Assembly: GCA_028697885.1 (NCBI GenBank)
Contig: JAQVER010000005.1
Coordinates: forward strand, 1 to 64,000
DNA: 64,000 nucleotides
Direction of reading: 5' to 3'
DNA from: Desulfocapsaceae bacterium
Lineage (GTDB): Bacteria; Desulfobacterota; Desulfobulbia; Desulfobulbales; Desulfocapsaceae
Positions 27,379-37,025 of this stretch are shown here, piece after piece (the stretch's first letter is position 1; the number at the start of each line of letters is the position of its first letter). The notes beneath the pieces are model-generated. The model was not told where the DNA came from and made no database searches. It saw only the letters and a list, made by a program, of their open reading frames with translations. The translations under genes and the position numbers were made by a program.

Positions 27379-29556
27379 ATGACTGCATCCATGCTGAGCG
27401 TTACCGGTCTGAAGACTATTGCCAAGGGATATCTCCACGATGTTGATCTGGATCCCATTGACAAGGCGTGGGAACTTGCGGTCAAGGTACACACGGGCAA
27501 AAAACATTTTTCAGGTCAACTGTATCTGGAGCATGCCCTTGAGGTCGCCTCTACTCTTGCCTCTATGCATCTTGATCGGGACACAGTCCTTGCCGGTCTG
27601 CTGCATGGTGTCCTCAAAGAGGGGGTTACGGTTCAACAACTGAGTAAGGAATTTGGTCAGAGTGTGGCCGATATTGTTGATGGTTGTACCCGTATTACCA
27701 GTGTTCACTATAACAGCCAGTTAGCGCATCAGGCAGAAAATGTTCGTAAGATGTTATTGGCTATTGCCGCAGATATCCGTGTGCTCTTGGTCAAGCTGGC
27801 CGATCGTCTTCAGGATATGTGTTCTCTGGAAGCGATGGATAGCGATTATCGGCGGAAGGTGGCGCGTGAAACCATGGATCTCTACGCGCCCCTGGCCAGC
27901 AGGCTGGGTATTGACTGGTTAAAACGTGAGCTTGAAGATCAGTCGTTCCGTTATCTCTATCCTGAGGAATATGAAGAGTTAAGCGCCAAGCTGGAGAACT
28001 CCTATGAGGAGCGACAGAAATATGTCGAGCAGGTAATTGCTATTCTGCAGGAAAAACTTGCTTTGAGTAAGGTCTTTCCGGTTCGTATTATTGGCCGTCC
28101 CAAACATATTTATTCCATCTATAAAAAACTTCTTGCCCAGAAAATTCCCTTTGAGCGGGTCTATGACAAGGTGGCCTTTCGTATCATCGTCAATACGGTG
28201 GAGGAGTGTTATGCGGCCCTCGGAGTAGTGCATGAGAACTGGTCACCCGTTCCGGGCAGGATCAAAGATTTTATCTCCGCTCCCAAGGCCAATAACTATC
28301 AGTCGATGCATACCACGGTGGTGGGTCCGCAGAATAATTTTATAGAGGTTCAGATTCGGACCGAGAAGATGGATCGGATCGCCCAGGAGGGTGTTGCCGC
28401 CCATTGGGCCTATAAGGAAGGGCAAAATATTGGTGGCAATGATGCCAAGCTCTTCCGGGAACTGAAAAAGCTGGTGAACTCCCTGCAGGAGGTTGAAGAT
28501 CCACGGGAGTTTCTTGAAAATGTTCGAGGAGAGCTTTATACACCTGAGGTCTATGCCCTGACCCCTGGCGGCGAGGTCAAAGAATTCCCCCTGGGGAGCT
28601 GCCCCATTGACTTCGCCTATGCTATTCATACCGAAGTGGGTGACCGCTGTGTCGGGGCCAAGGTCAATGATCGTCTTGTGCCTCTGAAATATCAGATGCA
28701 GAACGGTGATATCGTGGAGATTGTCACTTCAAAGACCCAGCGTCCCCGCAGAGGCTGGCTGAGTCTGGTCAAGACCAGCCGGGCTCGTTCCAGGATTCGT
28801 TCCTGGCTGCGCCGGGAGGAGAAGGAACATGCCTTGCATCTTGGCCGGGAGATCTGTGAGCGGGAGCTAAAGCAGTATGAGACCACCCTGAAAAAGATAG
28901 TCAAGAGTGGTCATATAAAATTGCTGTTGAAGGAGCTTCGTTGTAATTCCCTGGACGATCTTCTGGCAAAGGTAGGGACCGGGATTGTAACGGTACAGGT
29001 TCTGGTCAAGGCACTCCAGCCTCCAGAATTTCGCGGCGAAAAGGCTCAGTCAAATCAAGCGACCCCCCAGGAACTTGCCGCTCTGATGGTAAGTCAGCAG
29101 AAATCCGGTGCTTATGGCGGCGATTCAATTATCAGTATTGATGGGATTGATGACATGCTGGTGAAAATAAGCCAGTGTTGTCATCCGGTACCGGGAGATC
29201 CTATTATCGGCTTTATCACCACGGGCAGGGGAATTTCCGTACATAAGGCAAGCTGTGAGAATCTGTTAACCACAAACCCGCAGCGCTGGATTGCGGTATC
29301 CTGGTCTGGCGCCCAGAGCATTCAGCACCGGGTAGAGATTCTGGTGACTGCGGAAAATAGACGGGGCATTGTGGCCACCATCAGCGCTGCAATCAATGCT
29401 GATGATGCCAATATTCTCGGAATCCCGACGCGGATTACTCCGACAGGCATTGTAGAGCTGCAGATTACTCTGGAGGTGGCTGATCTTAAACATCTGCAGA
29501 TTCTGTTGCAACATCTGCGGCAGCTGGAATCGGTGATTTCGGTGAGAAGGCTGTAG
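27379..29556 (+). CDS. RelA/SpoT-family (p)ppGpp synthetase with degenerate hydrolase domain
   Basis: A 725-aa Rel homologue: HD domain (about 30-190), synthetase domain (about 235-350), TGS (about 395-455) and C-terminal ACT (about 650-725). The synthetase site is well kept (GRPKHIYSIYKK, PGRIKDFISAPKANNYQSMHTTV, the RxKD type of bifunctional enzymes). The hydrolase site is not: the HD pair of the usual LLHDVVEDT motif reads LLHGVLKEG (H76-G77), while H52 and D142 remain. Predicted to make but not degrade (p)ppGpp; this is inference. Lies 12 nt after proS. Confidence 0.92.
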   Translation: MTASMLSVTGLKTIAKGYLHDVDLDPIDKAWELAVKVHTGKKHFSGQLYLEHALEVASTLASMHLDRDTVLAGLLHGVLKEGVTVQQLSKEFGQSVADIVDGCTRITSVHYNSQLAHQAENVRKMLLAIAADIRVLLVKLADRLQDMCSLEAMDSDYRRKVARETMDLYAPLASRLGIDWLKRELEDQSFRYLYPEEYEELSAKLENSYEERQKYVEQVIAILQEKLALSKVFPVRIIGRPKHIYSIYKKLLAQKIPFERVYDKVAFRIIVNTVEECYAALGVVHENWSPVPGRIKDFISAPKANNYQSMHTTVVGPQNNFIEVQIRTEKMDRIAQEGVAAHWAYKEGQNIGGNDAKLFRELKKLVNSLQEVEDPREFLENVRGELYTPEVYALTPGGEVKEFPLGSCPIDFAYAIHTEVGDRCVGAKVNDRLVPLKYQMQNGDIVEIVTSKTQRPRRGWLSLVKTSRARSRIRSWLRREEKEHALHLGREICERELKQYETTLKKIVKSGHIKLLLKELRCNSLDDLLAKVGTGIVTVQVLVKALQPPEFRGEKAQSNQATPQELAALMVSQQKSGAYGGDSIISIDGIDDMLVKISQCCHPVPGDPIIGFITTGRGISVHKASCENLLTTNPQRWIAVSWSGAQSIQHRVEILVTAENRRGIVATISAAINADDANILGIPTRITPTGIVELQITLEVADLKHLQILLQHLRQLESVISVRRL

Positions 29557-29568
29557 GCGGGTTTGGAT

Positions 29569-30021
29569 ATGGTCTTGTGTCAAGTCTGTGGCAATGATAT
29601 TGCACATGATGTGCCTGCCTGTCCGTTTTGTGGCGGAAAACAGGAGAAAGAACTGCCGGGAGTAATCTCCGCTGCTGGTGCTTTTCATAAGGTGGTCAAC
29701 CTTGAGATGGGTAAACCCCTTGTTGAGGGTGCCTTAAGGAAACTGCAAATGGAATTGGAGAGTGGCCGCCGTCAGAACCTACGCGTCCTGACGGTGATTC
29801 ATGGCTATGGTTCCACTGGTAAGGGCGGTGCTATCGGTGTCGAGTGCAGGAAGGTGCTGGAATATCTGAAAGGGAAGGGTGAGATTAATACCTTTATTCC
29901 TGGTGAGGAGTTCAGGATGAAATCCGGACCGACCCGAGATTTGTTGCGCCGTTTTCCTCAACTTGCAAGCAATGTTAATCTCAATAGAGGGAATAGAGGC
30001 ATCACTCTGGTTATTTTGTAG
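29569..30021 (+). CDS. Zinc-ribbon plus Smr-domain protein
   Basis: A 150-aa protein: an N-terminal zinc ribbon with two CxxC pairs (CQVCGNDIAHDVPACPFCGG) followed by an Smr-like domain with the HGYGSTGKGG loop at about residues 83-92. Smr domains are DNA or RNA nicking endonuclease folds found in MutS2. The role of this short form is unknown. The start could be TTG 29563; ATG 29569 is chosen for its spacing from GGCGGG. It is 12 nt from rel, so probably co-transcribed. The 233 nt after it hold no gene. Confidence 0.75.
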   Translation: MVLCQVCGNDIAHDVPACPFCGGKQEKELPGVISAAGAFHKVVNLEMGKPLVEGALRKLQMELESGRRQNLRVLTVIHGYGSTGKGGAIGVECRKVLEYLKGKGEINTFIPGEEFRMKSGPTRDLLRRFPQLASNVNLNRGNRGITLVIL

Positions 30022-30254
30022 TTGAAGAATGCCCGGCTTTTTATGTTTGTTTTGTCTTTACCATTGAAATGGGTTGGTCCTTTTGCTAGAACGGATTATG
30101 TAGTGAAATATATAGTATTCTTTTGTTGTCAGATCCTTTTTCGCAGGAAAACGCTTGCCGAAGTATAAAGAATGTTTATTAGTTTTTAATCAGGTTGTCG
30201 GATTGTGGGAATCTTGTGTCGTTGAAATAAAATTTATTAAAGGAGATGATGGTA

Positions 30255-31010
30255 ATGAACAGATTGATGGTATTTGCCTTGATGGCCCTGTTGCTGTTCC
30301 CGGCCCTTGGATTTTCGTCTGATAAGGATAAACCCGCGGCTGAATTGAAGACCTTTCAGGATAAGCTCAGTTACAGTATGGGGCTTGATGTGGGGACTTA
30401 TTTTAAGGGGATGAAAGAAGATATTGATTATGATCGGTTAATTTTGGGAATTACCGATGCCTTTAAGGGAAATAAACAGTTGTTAAGCGCGGAAGAAGTG
30501 GCCCAGGTACAAAAAGAATTTGCAACCAAGATGCAGGCCAAACAGGCTGCTCAAATAAAAGAGCTGCAGGAAAAGAATAAGAAAGCTGGTGATGCTTATC
30601 TGGCCAAAAATAAAGAGGTCAAAGGGGTTGTTGTCACCAAGAGCGGCCTGCAGTATGAGGTGGTAAAAAAAGGGAATGGTGAGAAGGTTAAAGAGGGAGA
30701 TCAGGTCAAGGTCCATTATACCGGAACCTTTGTTGATGGTAAGGTTTTCGATGATTCCCGTAAACGGGGTGAACCGGCTGTCTTCGGCGTTGACCAGGTG
30801 ATCCCTGGCTGGAGCGAGGCCTTAAAACTGATGGATGTCGGTTCTCGATATAAACTGGCCATTCCTTCAGCTCTTGCTTATGGTGAGCAGGGTGCGCCAC
30901 CGGTAATTGAGCCGAATTCTGTTCTGCTCTTTGATGTCGAGCTTCTAGGCATTGAAAAGAAACCGGAAGCTTCTGCCCCTGTATCTGCCCCGGCAACTGA
31001 AAAAAAATAA
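30255..31010 (+). CDS. Exported FKBP-type peptidyl-prolyl isomerase (Mip/FkpA-like)
   Basis: A 251-aa protein with a signal peptide (MNRLMVFALMALLLFPALGFSS), an N-terminal FKBP dimerisation domain with a long helix rich in Gln/Lys (about residues 75-115) and a C-terminal FKBP domain (VKVHYTGTFVDGKVFDDS ... VIPGWSEALKLM ... AIPSALAYGEQG). It folds or rescues periplasmic proteins. An AGGAG site at 30241-30245 fits ATG 30255 best; the two upstream ATGs are too close to it. The tail is Pro/Ala-rich. Confidence 0.92.
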   Translation: MNRLMVFALMALLLFPALGFSSDKDKPAAELKTFQDKLSYSMGLDVGTYFKGMKEDIDYDRLILGITDAFKGNKQLLSAEEVAQVQKEFATKMQAKQAAQIKELQEKNKKAGDAYLAKNKEVKGVVVTKSGLQYEVVKKGNGEKVKEGDQVKVHYTGTFVDGKVFDDSRKRGEPAVFGVDQVIPGWSEALKLMDVGSRYKLAIPSALAYGEQGAPPVIEPNSVLLFDVELLGIEKKPEASAPVSAPATEKK

Positions 31011-31028
31011 TCATTGCGAGGTTTGACA

Positions 31029-31169
31029 ATGGGTGAAGCCAAGAAGGTTAAGAAAAAATGTTGTCATAAATTTGAGAAAAAAGGCAGCCAATGTTCAAGT
31101 TGTCCTTTGACCGGTGAGAAAAAAACGAAGAAGGAAAAGCAGGATAAGAAGAAGAAAGAGAAGAAGTAG
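31029..31169 (+). CDS. 46-aa lysine-rich protein with CCH/CxxC motif
   Basis: A short ORF: MGEAKKVKKKCCHKFEKKGS, then QCSSCPLTGEKK and a tail of almost only Lys, Glu and Asp to residue 46. The CCH...CxxC arrangement suggests a metal-binding knuckle. A GAGG element lies 9 nt before the ATG, only 19 nt after the fkp-type gene, and a perfect terminator follows at 31233. I do not recognise a named family. The highly basic composition would suit nucleic-acid contact, but this is a guess. Confidence 0.6.
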   Translation: MGEAKKVKKKCCHKFEKKGSQCSSCPLTGEKKTKKEKQDKKKKEKK

Positions 31170-31232
31170 AGGAAAGGGAAAAGAATATACCCCCCAGGGC
31201 TGATCTTGCCCAGATTGCTTCAAGTTGTGTAT

Positions 31233-31268
31233 AAAACGGTTCAGAAGGATTTCCTTCTGAACCGTTTT
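31233..31268. terminator. Bidirectional intrinsic terminator, 17-bp perfect stem
   Basis: AAAACGGTTCAGAAGGA (31233-31249) and its exact reverse complement (31252-31268) flank a 2-nt loop. A-run on one side and T-run on the other allow it to serve both the FKBP unit (+) and the convergent AEC transporter gene (-). Confidence 0.92.
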
Positions 31269-31284
31269 GCTTTGGAGGATAGAT

Positions 31285-32181
31285 TTAAAGCAGTTGGAAG
31301 AGCAGGGGGAGAGTGAGAAAGGAGAAAAGGATGCCAATACCAACCATGGCTGCGGTGAGCTCCGGGGCAAGTCCTGCCATGATCGCCAGGGCTCCGGCAG
31401 AGACCATGGGAGGCATTCCCGCCTCAAAGATAGCGACACGGACGGCCAGGGTGTTGATTCCCAGGAATCGGCAGATGGCCAAGGCCAGAAGGGGAGCTAC
31501 AATAAGTTTGACTGAGAGGCCGATAAATAAGGGCGACATCATTTTAGGATGCAGCCGAGGGGTAAGCTGGTATCCTACTGCGATCATGACTACTGGTACC
31601 AGCGTTGCTGCCAGACTGTTTAAAAGGGAAATTGCAGGAGCCGGAAAGTCGATATTTCGGCAGACTAGGGCCAGGAGCAGGGCCAGGAAGGGAGGAAAAG
31701 TGATTACCTTTTTTACAATCAGGGTCAGTCGTGGCCGATCTCCACTGCCATAGAGAGCAAGAACCACAGTACCGTAGGTGGCTAAAGCCAGAAAAGAGCC
31801 GAGTTGATCATACAGTACTGCGTAAGGGATGCCAGCTTCATCAAAGAAGGCTCGCACCATGGGGATGCCGAGAAAGGAGGTGTTGCCCAGGGGGACCAGG
31901 AGCAAGAGGGCGCCGGTCATGTCTTGAGGCCAGTGGTAGAGCCTTGCCGCAAGAAGAATGATTCCGGCAGAGACTAAAAGCATGACCCAAGGCATTATGA
32001 CCGGACTCAGGATATCACTGGAAAAAGTAAGCTCTGGCACCTTGAGCAGGATCAGGGCGGGTAGGGAGACATAAATGACAAAAAGGTTGAGTACCTGAGC
32101 GGTCTCCTTGGGAAACTGGGGCAGACGACGCAGTCCTATGCCGATGAGCAGAAAGGCAATGGTTAGGATGAAATTTTCCAT
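31285..32181 (-). CDS. AEC (auxin efflux carrier) family transporter
   Basis: A 298-aa membrane protein with about ten hydrophobic segments in two halves. Start MENFILTIAFLLIGIGLRRL and conserved polar segments such as PLGNTSFLGIPMVRAFFDE fit bacterial AEC permeases, which export or import small organic acids (for example malate). The substrate cannot be predicted. It lies 43 nt downstream of arnD on the same strand and may be read through from the arn cluster. Confidence 0.85.
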   Translation of the reverse strand: MENFILTIAFLLIGIGLRRLPQFPKETAQVLNLFVIYVSLPALILLKVPELTFSSDILSPVIMPWVMLLVSAGIILLAARLYHWPQDMTGALLLLVPLGNTSFLGIPMVRAFFDEAGIPYAVLYDQLGSFLALATYGTVVLALYGSGDRPRLTLIVKKVITFPPFLALLLALVCRNIDFPAPAISLLNSLAATLVPVVMIAVGYQLTPRLHPKMMSPLFIGLSVKLIVAPLLALAICRFLGINTLAVRVAIFEAGMPPMVSAGALAIMAGLAPELTAAMVGIGILFSFLTLPLLFQLL

Positions 32182-32224
32182 GGAATCTTGTTAAGTGCTA
32201 AGGTTTTAAAAAAAATCCTGGTGT

Positions 32225-33133
32225 CTAGGTTAATGAGCTGGTTAATGAGTGTTGAATTGAGATCCATCCCTCTCTGCCAGGTATTATCTGCTCTTGAATG
32301 GAGGCGATGGCAATATCTTCTTTTTTTGCTTCTTTGACGATCTTGCCAAGGGGGACAAAGGAATAACCTTTTTCCTGTACCAGCCTGATAAAATCTGCAA
32401 ACATGGCTTTGTGGACAATGCCTTCCACCTCTGCGTGAATGGTAAGAATATTGAGCCGGTCAGATCGTAGGTGAGAGAATAGCTGCTCGTTATAATTTTT
32501 TTCTGTGACCCCTGCTTGCCCTACCAATTCATCATATGTTGGCAGGGTCGTTGGAACCTGAGGGGTCTGCAAGGTTTTTCCTGCAACTTGCGGATAAAAT
32601 ATGCTATCTCCACGGCAGTCGGAATTATAGAGGAAAGCGAAAGTGTCTTTTGCCAGCAGGGCAGCATCCGTACTGCGCCAAGCAGGGGCAGCGGAACAGG
32701 TTGGTTTGTTGCCGGTTAAAGAGATGAGAGCGTCACACCCCCTGTGCAGCAGGGACTGCACCTGGGCTGCGGACATGTTTTTTATTCCTGACTGCCAGCC
32801 ATGATGATCCCAGGCATGCAACCCGATTTCATGGCCATCGGTGGCCGCCTCTTGAATGGCCTGCCCTGCTTTTCCGGCGATATGTGGACCGGGCCAGAAT
32901 GTTCCTTTCAGCAGAATATCCCAGCCATAGAGACTGGCTGCCTTTGTGCGCATCATCTTCAGGAAAAAAGCTGGTCGCAGCAGCCGCCATAGATGCCGTC
33001 CCATGTTATCTGGTCCGACAGAGAAAAAAAATGAAGCTTTGATGTCATTTTCCTTCAAGATACGGCAGAGCTCCGGGACACCTATGCGGGTGCCGCGCAG
33101 GGTGTCTACATCAATGCGTAATCCTATCTGCAT
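32225..33133 (-). CDS. arnD: 4-deoxy-4-formamido-L-arabinose-phosphoundecaprenol deformylase
   Basis: A NodB-type polysaccharide deacetylase, 302 aa, that removes the formyl group from undecaprenyl phosphate-Ara4FN, leaving Ara4N. It follows the ArnD pattern closely: GLRIDVDTLRGTRIGVPELC, SFFFSVGPDNMGRHLWRLLRP, AASLYGWDILLKGTFWPG, GLHAWDHHGWQS, CSAAPAWRSTDAALL, HAEVEGIVHKAMF and HIPGREGW-like IIPGREGW. ATG 33133 gives the ArnD-like N-terminus; a TTG at 33166 would add 11 residues. Last arn gene of the cluster. Confidence 0.95.
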   Translation of the reverse strand: MQIGLRIDVDTLRGTRIGVPELCRILKENDIKASFFFSVGPDNMGRHLWRLLRPAFFLKMMRTKAASLYGWDILLKGTFWPGPHIAGKAGQAIQEAATDGHEIGLHAWDHHGWQSGIKNMSAAQVQSLLHRGCDALISLTGNKPTCSAAPAWRSTDAALLAKDTFAFLYNSDCRGDSIFYPQVAGKTLQTPQVPTTLPTYDELVGQAGVTEKNYNEQLFSHLRSDRLNILTIHAEVEGIVHKAMFADFIRLVQEKGYSFVPLGKIVKEAKKEDIAIASIQEQIIPGREGWISIQHSLTSSLT

Positions 33134-33297
33134 GTTTTCATAATCAGAAAAATAAGTAGTTAGCAAAAGTACCTGGGTCTCATGTACAGTCTGGAACCCA
33201 GGTGTCGATCAAGCTGGAGAATAGCATCTTTGATTGTACTGGTGTGCTTGCTTTCGGGAAAATGATATGCAGACCATGGCTTCCCGGTTTGCATGAC

Positions 33298-33501
33298 TCA
33301 GATTTTGACGAAGTACGGAATGGCCATAAGTATGATTCCGACTGTGACCAGCAGGACACTGTTAGAGATAAAATAGGGATAGATCATGAGTGTCAGCCCA
33401 CAGATGAGGGGCACAATCACTTTCTGTTTTTTGCCATATATGAAGAACCCGAATCCGATTGAACTGAATAGCACTCCCCAAAGAAGCAACGATGTGTTCA
33501 A
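33298..33501 (-). CDS. 67-aa membrane protein within the arn cluster
   Basis: MNTSLLLWGVLFSSIGFGFF, then IYGKKQKVIVPLICGLTLM and two more hydrophobic stretches: two or three membrane helices with a basic YGKKQK loop. The start is TTG 33501, preceded by AGGGAG with 6-nt spacing; in-frame ATG 33516 upstream lacks a ribosome binding site. It lies between arnA and arnD, the region where ArnE/ArnF flippase subunits might be expected, but it is half their length and I see no SMR-family signature. Similar small inner-membrane proteins of unknown role are widespread in proteobacteria. Confidence 0.7.
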   Translation of the reverse strand: MNTSLLLWGVLFSSIGFGFFIYGKKQKVIVPLICGLTLMIYPYFISNSVLLVTVGIILMAIPYFVKI

Positions 33502-33527
33502 CGTAGTCTCCCTCATATAATGCAAAA

Positions 33528-33566
33528 GAACAATGTATCAAGTCAAATTAACTTGATACATTGTTC
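33528..33566. repeat. 16-bp perfect inverted repeat between arnA and the 67-aa gene
   Basis: GAACAATGTATCAAGT (33528-33543) and its exact reverse complement (33551-33566) are separated by 7 nt. Read on the minus strand the hairpin is followed by TTTTGC, so it may be a weak terminator after arnA; it also ends 27 nt upstream of the TTG start of the 67-aa gene, where it could act as an operator. Confidence 0.65.
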
Positions 33567-33665
33567 AGAACAAAATCTGGGCAGCATGATTCCAATTTTC
33601 GTAGAAAAAACTCTGCTCACAGCAAACAGGCAGTAACTGAGACTGTTCAATAAGTGCTTGTTTTT

Positions 33666-35678
33666 TTAACGAACATCGTCTTGATGGTGGATCTCAAACT
33701 CTCCGGTTTCGACAGCCTGTTTCAGGAAAAAGTCCAGCGTTTCTTCCACGGACTGTTCCAGGGGAACTGTCGGTTTCCATCCCAGAAATTTTTCTGCTTT
33801 TTGAATACTCGGTTTTCTGAAACTTACGTCTTCATATCCCTTCCCGTAGAAGGCGCGACTTTCTACATCCCGCAACCCGGCAAAAGGCGGAAACTTCCGA
33901 GCAAGGGGATGTTGCTGAAATTTGGCAACCAGGATTTCTGCCAGTTCTCGAATAGAGGCTTCATTGTAGGGATTGCCAATGTTGAATATGTTGGAATCAC
34001 AGACGTTATCTTTATTCTCAATGATTCGGAACAGACAGTCAATGCCATCCTTCACGTCGGTAAAACAACGTTTTTGGTATCCCCCATCCACCAGTTGAAT
34101 GGGCGTACCTTCCGCAAGGTTGAGAATTAACTGGGTGATAGCCCTTGAAGATCCGATACGGGCGGATGCCAGGCTGTCGAGGCGAGAACCCACCCAGTTG
34201 AAGGGGCGAAACAGGGTGAATTGCAGTCCTCTGGTGGCGCCATAGGCCCAGATCACCCGATCGAGCATCTGTTTGGAGCAGGAGTAGATCCATCGTTGTT
34301 TATGGATGGGGCCAAGGACCAGTTGTGAGGTGTCCTCATCAAAGTTCTTGTCCTGGCACATGCCATAGACTTCGGAGGTGGAAGGAAAGAGAATCCGTTT
34401 TCCATACTTGGCACAATAGCGAACAACCCGGAGATTCTCTTCAAAATCTAGCTCAAAGACGCCTAAGGGGTTACGGGTATATTCTGCGGGAGTGGCAATG
34501 GCAACGAGGGGCAGGATGATATCGCAGCGCCGGACATGATATTCAATCCATTCGCGCTGGATGGAGATGTCGCCTTCCGCAAAATGAAAGTCCGGGTGGT
34601 CCCCAAGATGTTTGATGTAGCGGGAACCAAGATCCATACCATGTACTTCATAGCGTCCTGAGTCCAGGAGATGCTCGGATAAGTGGCTGCCGATAAAGCC
34701 ATCTGCCCCCAGGATGAGAACTGCCTTTTTGCGTCGCTGGGCGATGGTCTTTTTCACATCCGGTCCAAAATGCATTTTCTGCACCAGAGCCAGCTCGGCA
34801 ACTAAGCGGCTGGCGCTGAGAAAGAGGCCATTTTCGGTTTGTCCGGTTTTGACCTCAATGGCCCCTTGACCGCAACTGATGATAAAAGGACTTTCCGAGA
34901 TAACGGTACCTGCTTTTGCTCCCTTATTATCTGCGAGAGTTTCGACCTGCCAGAAGATTACCTTGCGATTTCCCAGAAAACTAAATGCCCCGGGGTAGGG
35001 TTTGGTGACTGCCCGCACAAGGTTTCGGACCTGGTCTGCACTTTTGTTCCAGTCAATCTCGCCGTCGTCCGGTTTCCTTCCGCCATAATAAGAGGCCAGG
35101 GTTTTGTCCTGGGGGATTCTAGGTGCTGTCCCCTCTGCCACTTTGGGAAGCATTTCATCAAGAAGGGCGGCGCTTGCTGCGGCCATTTTTGTGTGGAGTG
35201 AAAGGGCTGTATCCTGGGAATCAATATCCACCTTGAGTTGGCCGACAATATCTCCGTCGTCCGGGCGGGGAGTCATATAATGCAGGCTTACTCCCGTTTC
35301 CTTCTCTCCATTCACCAGTGCCCAATTTACCGGACATCGTCCCCGGTAGCGGGGCAGCAGGGATCCGTGCAGATTCAGACAGCCGGCAGCGGGAATATTC
35401 AGGATCTCTTCCCCGACCAGATGGCGATAGTAAAAGGAGAAGAGGATATCAGCTTGCATGGCCTTGATCTTTTCAATCCACAGCGGGTGATTAATATTTC
35501 CCGGGGCATGGACAGGGATATCATATCGGGCCGCAAGTTCTGCAACCGAGCGAAACCAGACATTCTCATCAGGGTCATCCGCATGGGTAAAGATTGCGGC
35601 TATCTCGAAACCGGATTCTAGGAGTTTTTCGATTCCGATACAACCAATTGTATGATAGGCAAGGACAATAGCTTTCAT
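33666..35678 (-). CDS. arnA: Bifunctional UDP-Ara4N formyltransferase / UDP-glucuronate oxidative decarboxylase
   Basis: A 670-aa two-domain protein. The N-terminal formyltransferase half (about 1-305) has the methionyl-tRNA formyltransferase-like motifs [20 protein letters not shown] and DDGDI (catalytic N, H, D). The C-terminal half (about 317-665) is an SDR epimerase-type domain with [19 protein letters not shown] (NAD binding) and the YSCSKQ (YxxxK) catalytic pair, then [12 protein letters not shown]. It makes UDP-4-keto-arabinose for ArnB and formylates the ArnB product. Length equals that of the enterobacterial enzyme. Confidence 0.97.
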   Translation of the reverse strand: MKAIVLAYHTIGCIGIEKLLESGFEIAAIFTHADDPDENVWFRSVAELAARYDIPVHAPGNINHPLWIEKIKAMQADILFSFYYRHLVGEEILNIPAAGCLNLHGSLLPRYRGRCPVNWALVNGEKETGVSLHYMTPRPDDGDIVGQLKVDIDSQDTALSLHTKMAAASAALLDEMLPKVAEGTAPRIPQDKTLASYYGGRKPDDGEIDWNKSADQVRNLVRAVTKPYPGAFSFLGNRKVIFWQVETLADNKGAKAGTVISESPFIISCGQGAIEVKTGQTENGLFLSASRLVAELALVQKMHFGPDVKKTIAQRRKKAVLILGADGFIGSHLSEHLLDSGRYEVHGMDLGSRYIKHLGDHPDFHFAEGDISIQREWIEYHVRRCDIILPLVAIATPAEYTRNPLGVFELDFEENLRVVRYCAKYGKRILFPSTSEVYGMCQDKNFDEDTSQLVLGPIHKQRWIYSCSKQMLDRVIWAYGATRGLQFTLFRPFNWVGSRLDSLASARIGSSRAITQLILNLAEGTPIQLVDGGYQKRCFTDVKDGIDCLFRIIENKDNVCDSNIFNIGNPYNEASIRELAEILVAKFQQHPLARKFPPFAGLRDVESRAFYGKGYEDVSFRKPSIQKAEKFLGWKPTVPLEQSVEETLDFFLKQAVETGEFEIHHQDDVR

Positions 35679-35788
35679 GTTTGTTCCAGTAGAAGAAGTT
35701 TAAATTAAAAAGAGAATAGTACCTGTCTTGACGCCCTCACTTTCCGAACGATTACAAAATTTAGGTATTATAAAATCAGCAATTCAGG

Positions 35789-36760
35789 TTACTCGGATGT
35801 AACGGACTTTTGTTCAGCCATCTTTCGTCCTGTCACTTCCTGAACAAAATATCTGGGTCTGGCCCTTACATCATGATAAATGCGGCCAATGTATTCTCCA
35901 AGCAGTCCCATGGCGATAAACTGGGCGCCAATAAAAAAATAAACCAGGGCAAAAAGGGTGAAAACACCCCCGACTGCCCATTCAACACCGTAGATGAGTC
36001 GAAGACTCAGGATTAATATCCCAAAACCAAAGCCCGTGGCAGAAATGATCCCTCCTATAATGGAGAGCAGGCGTAATGGATAGGTGGTCATGGTGGTAAC
36101 CAGATCAAACATCAGGGAAATCAATTTCCCCAGACTATATTTTGATTCACCCATGGTGCGAGCGGCATGTTCCACCTCAACCTCAGTGGTTGTCCTGGCA
36201 AAACTGTTGGCCAGCACCGGAATAAAGGTGGAGCGTTCGTTGCACATGAGCATGGCTTCAACGATATGTCTTTTGTAGACCCTGAGCATGCAGCCATAAT
36301 CGTGCATCATGACCCCGGTTGCCTTCTGTACAGCCCGGTTGATGATTGCCGATGAAGTTTTCCGAAAGAATGAGTCGTTCCGTCTGGCCCGGATCGTTCC
36401 CACTACATCATAATCCATGGCAATAGTGACCAGGCGGGGGATCTCCTCAGGTGGATTCTGCAGATCAGCGTCCAGGGTGACAATCCACTCCCCACGAACA
36501 TAGGAAAATCCGGCCATGATTGCGTTATGCTGGCCATAGTTGCGATTGAGCAGGACCCCTACAATCTCACCTGCATTGTCGGCGGCGGCCTTACGAATTA
36601 TTGACGCCGATTGATCCTTTGAACCGTCATCAATGAGGATAATCTCAAATGAGCGGGCCATTGTCCGGCAACTGCTGAGAGTGCGGCTGATTAATTCACC
36701 CAGGCATGCCTCTTCATTATAAACAGGGATGACAATAGATATCTGCGGATTTTCTTTCAC
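35789..36760 (-). CDS. arnC: Undecaprenyl-phosphate 4-deoxy-4-formamido-L-arabinose transferase
   Basis: A family 2 glycosyltransferase of 323 aa that attaches Ara4FN to undecaprenyl phosphate. The GT-A domain has [40 protein letters not shown] and [14 protein letters not shown]; two membrane helices lie near the C-terminus (about residues 235-300). The protein is close to ArnC in length and in the [12 protein letters not shown] segment; a general DPM1/GtrB-like enzyme is less likely given arnA and arnB next to it. A 265-nt non-coding gap separates it from arnB upstream. Confidence 0.93.
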   Translation of the reverse strand: MKENPQISIVIPVYNEEACLGELISRTLSSCRTMARSFEIILIDDGSKDQSASIIRKAAADNAGEIVGVLLNRNYGQHNAIMAGFSYVRGEWIVTLDADLQNPPEEIPRLVTIAMDYDVVGTIRARRNDSFFRKTSSAIINRAVQKATGVMMHDYGCMLRVYKRHIVEAMLMCNERSTFIPVLANSFARTTTEVEVEHAARTMGESKYSLGKLISLMFDLVTTMTTYPLRLLSIIGGIISATGFGFGILILSLRLIYGVEWAVGGVFTLFALVYFFIGAQFIAMGLLGEYIGRIYHDVRARPRYFVQEVTGRKMAEQKSVTSE

Positions 36761-37025
36761 AATAGTGTCCTGCTCTTTAGGGGCGTTTATGAAATAACCA
36801 TTCCATCTTGAACTATTTCTTTACAACCCCTTATGCCGTTAGCGATATATACAATATTATAGTTATTTATGTGCAACAACTTACCTATTTGTAGGGGTCG
36901 GTACGCAACAACCAATATGTTCCAGACCATTCTGCTGTCATGGATGGATAACCCGAAGGATATGTGTTTTGAGGATAAACAACGATACGATCATCATGAT
37001 AATAACATGATTTTATTATAACGGC

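Noticed and set aside
26443-27507. Minus-strand open frame of about 350 codons opposite proS
   Set aside because: The plus strand has a full class II synthetase; the antisense peptide shows no domain.
36761-37025. Possible arnE/arnF remnant in the arnB-arnC gap
   Set aside because: Neither strand has a hydrophobic open frame; only AT-rich non-coding sequence is seen.
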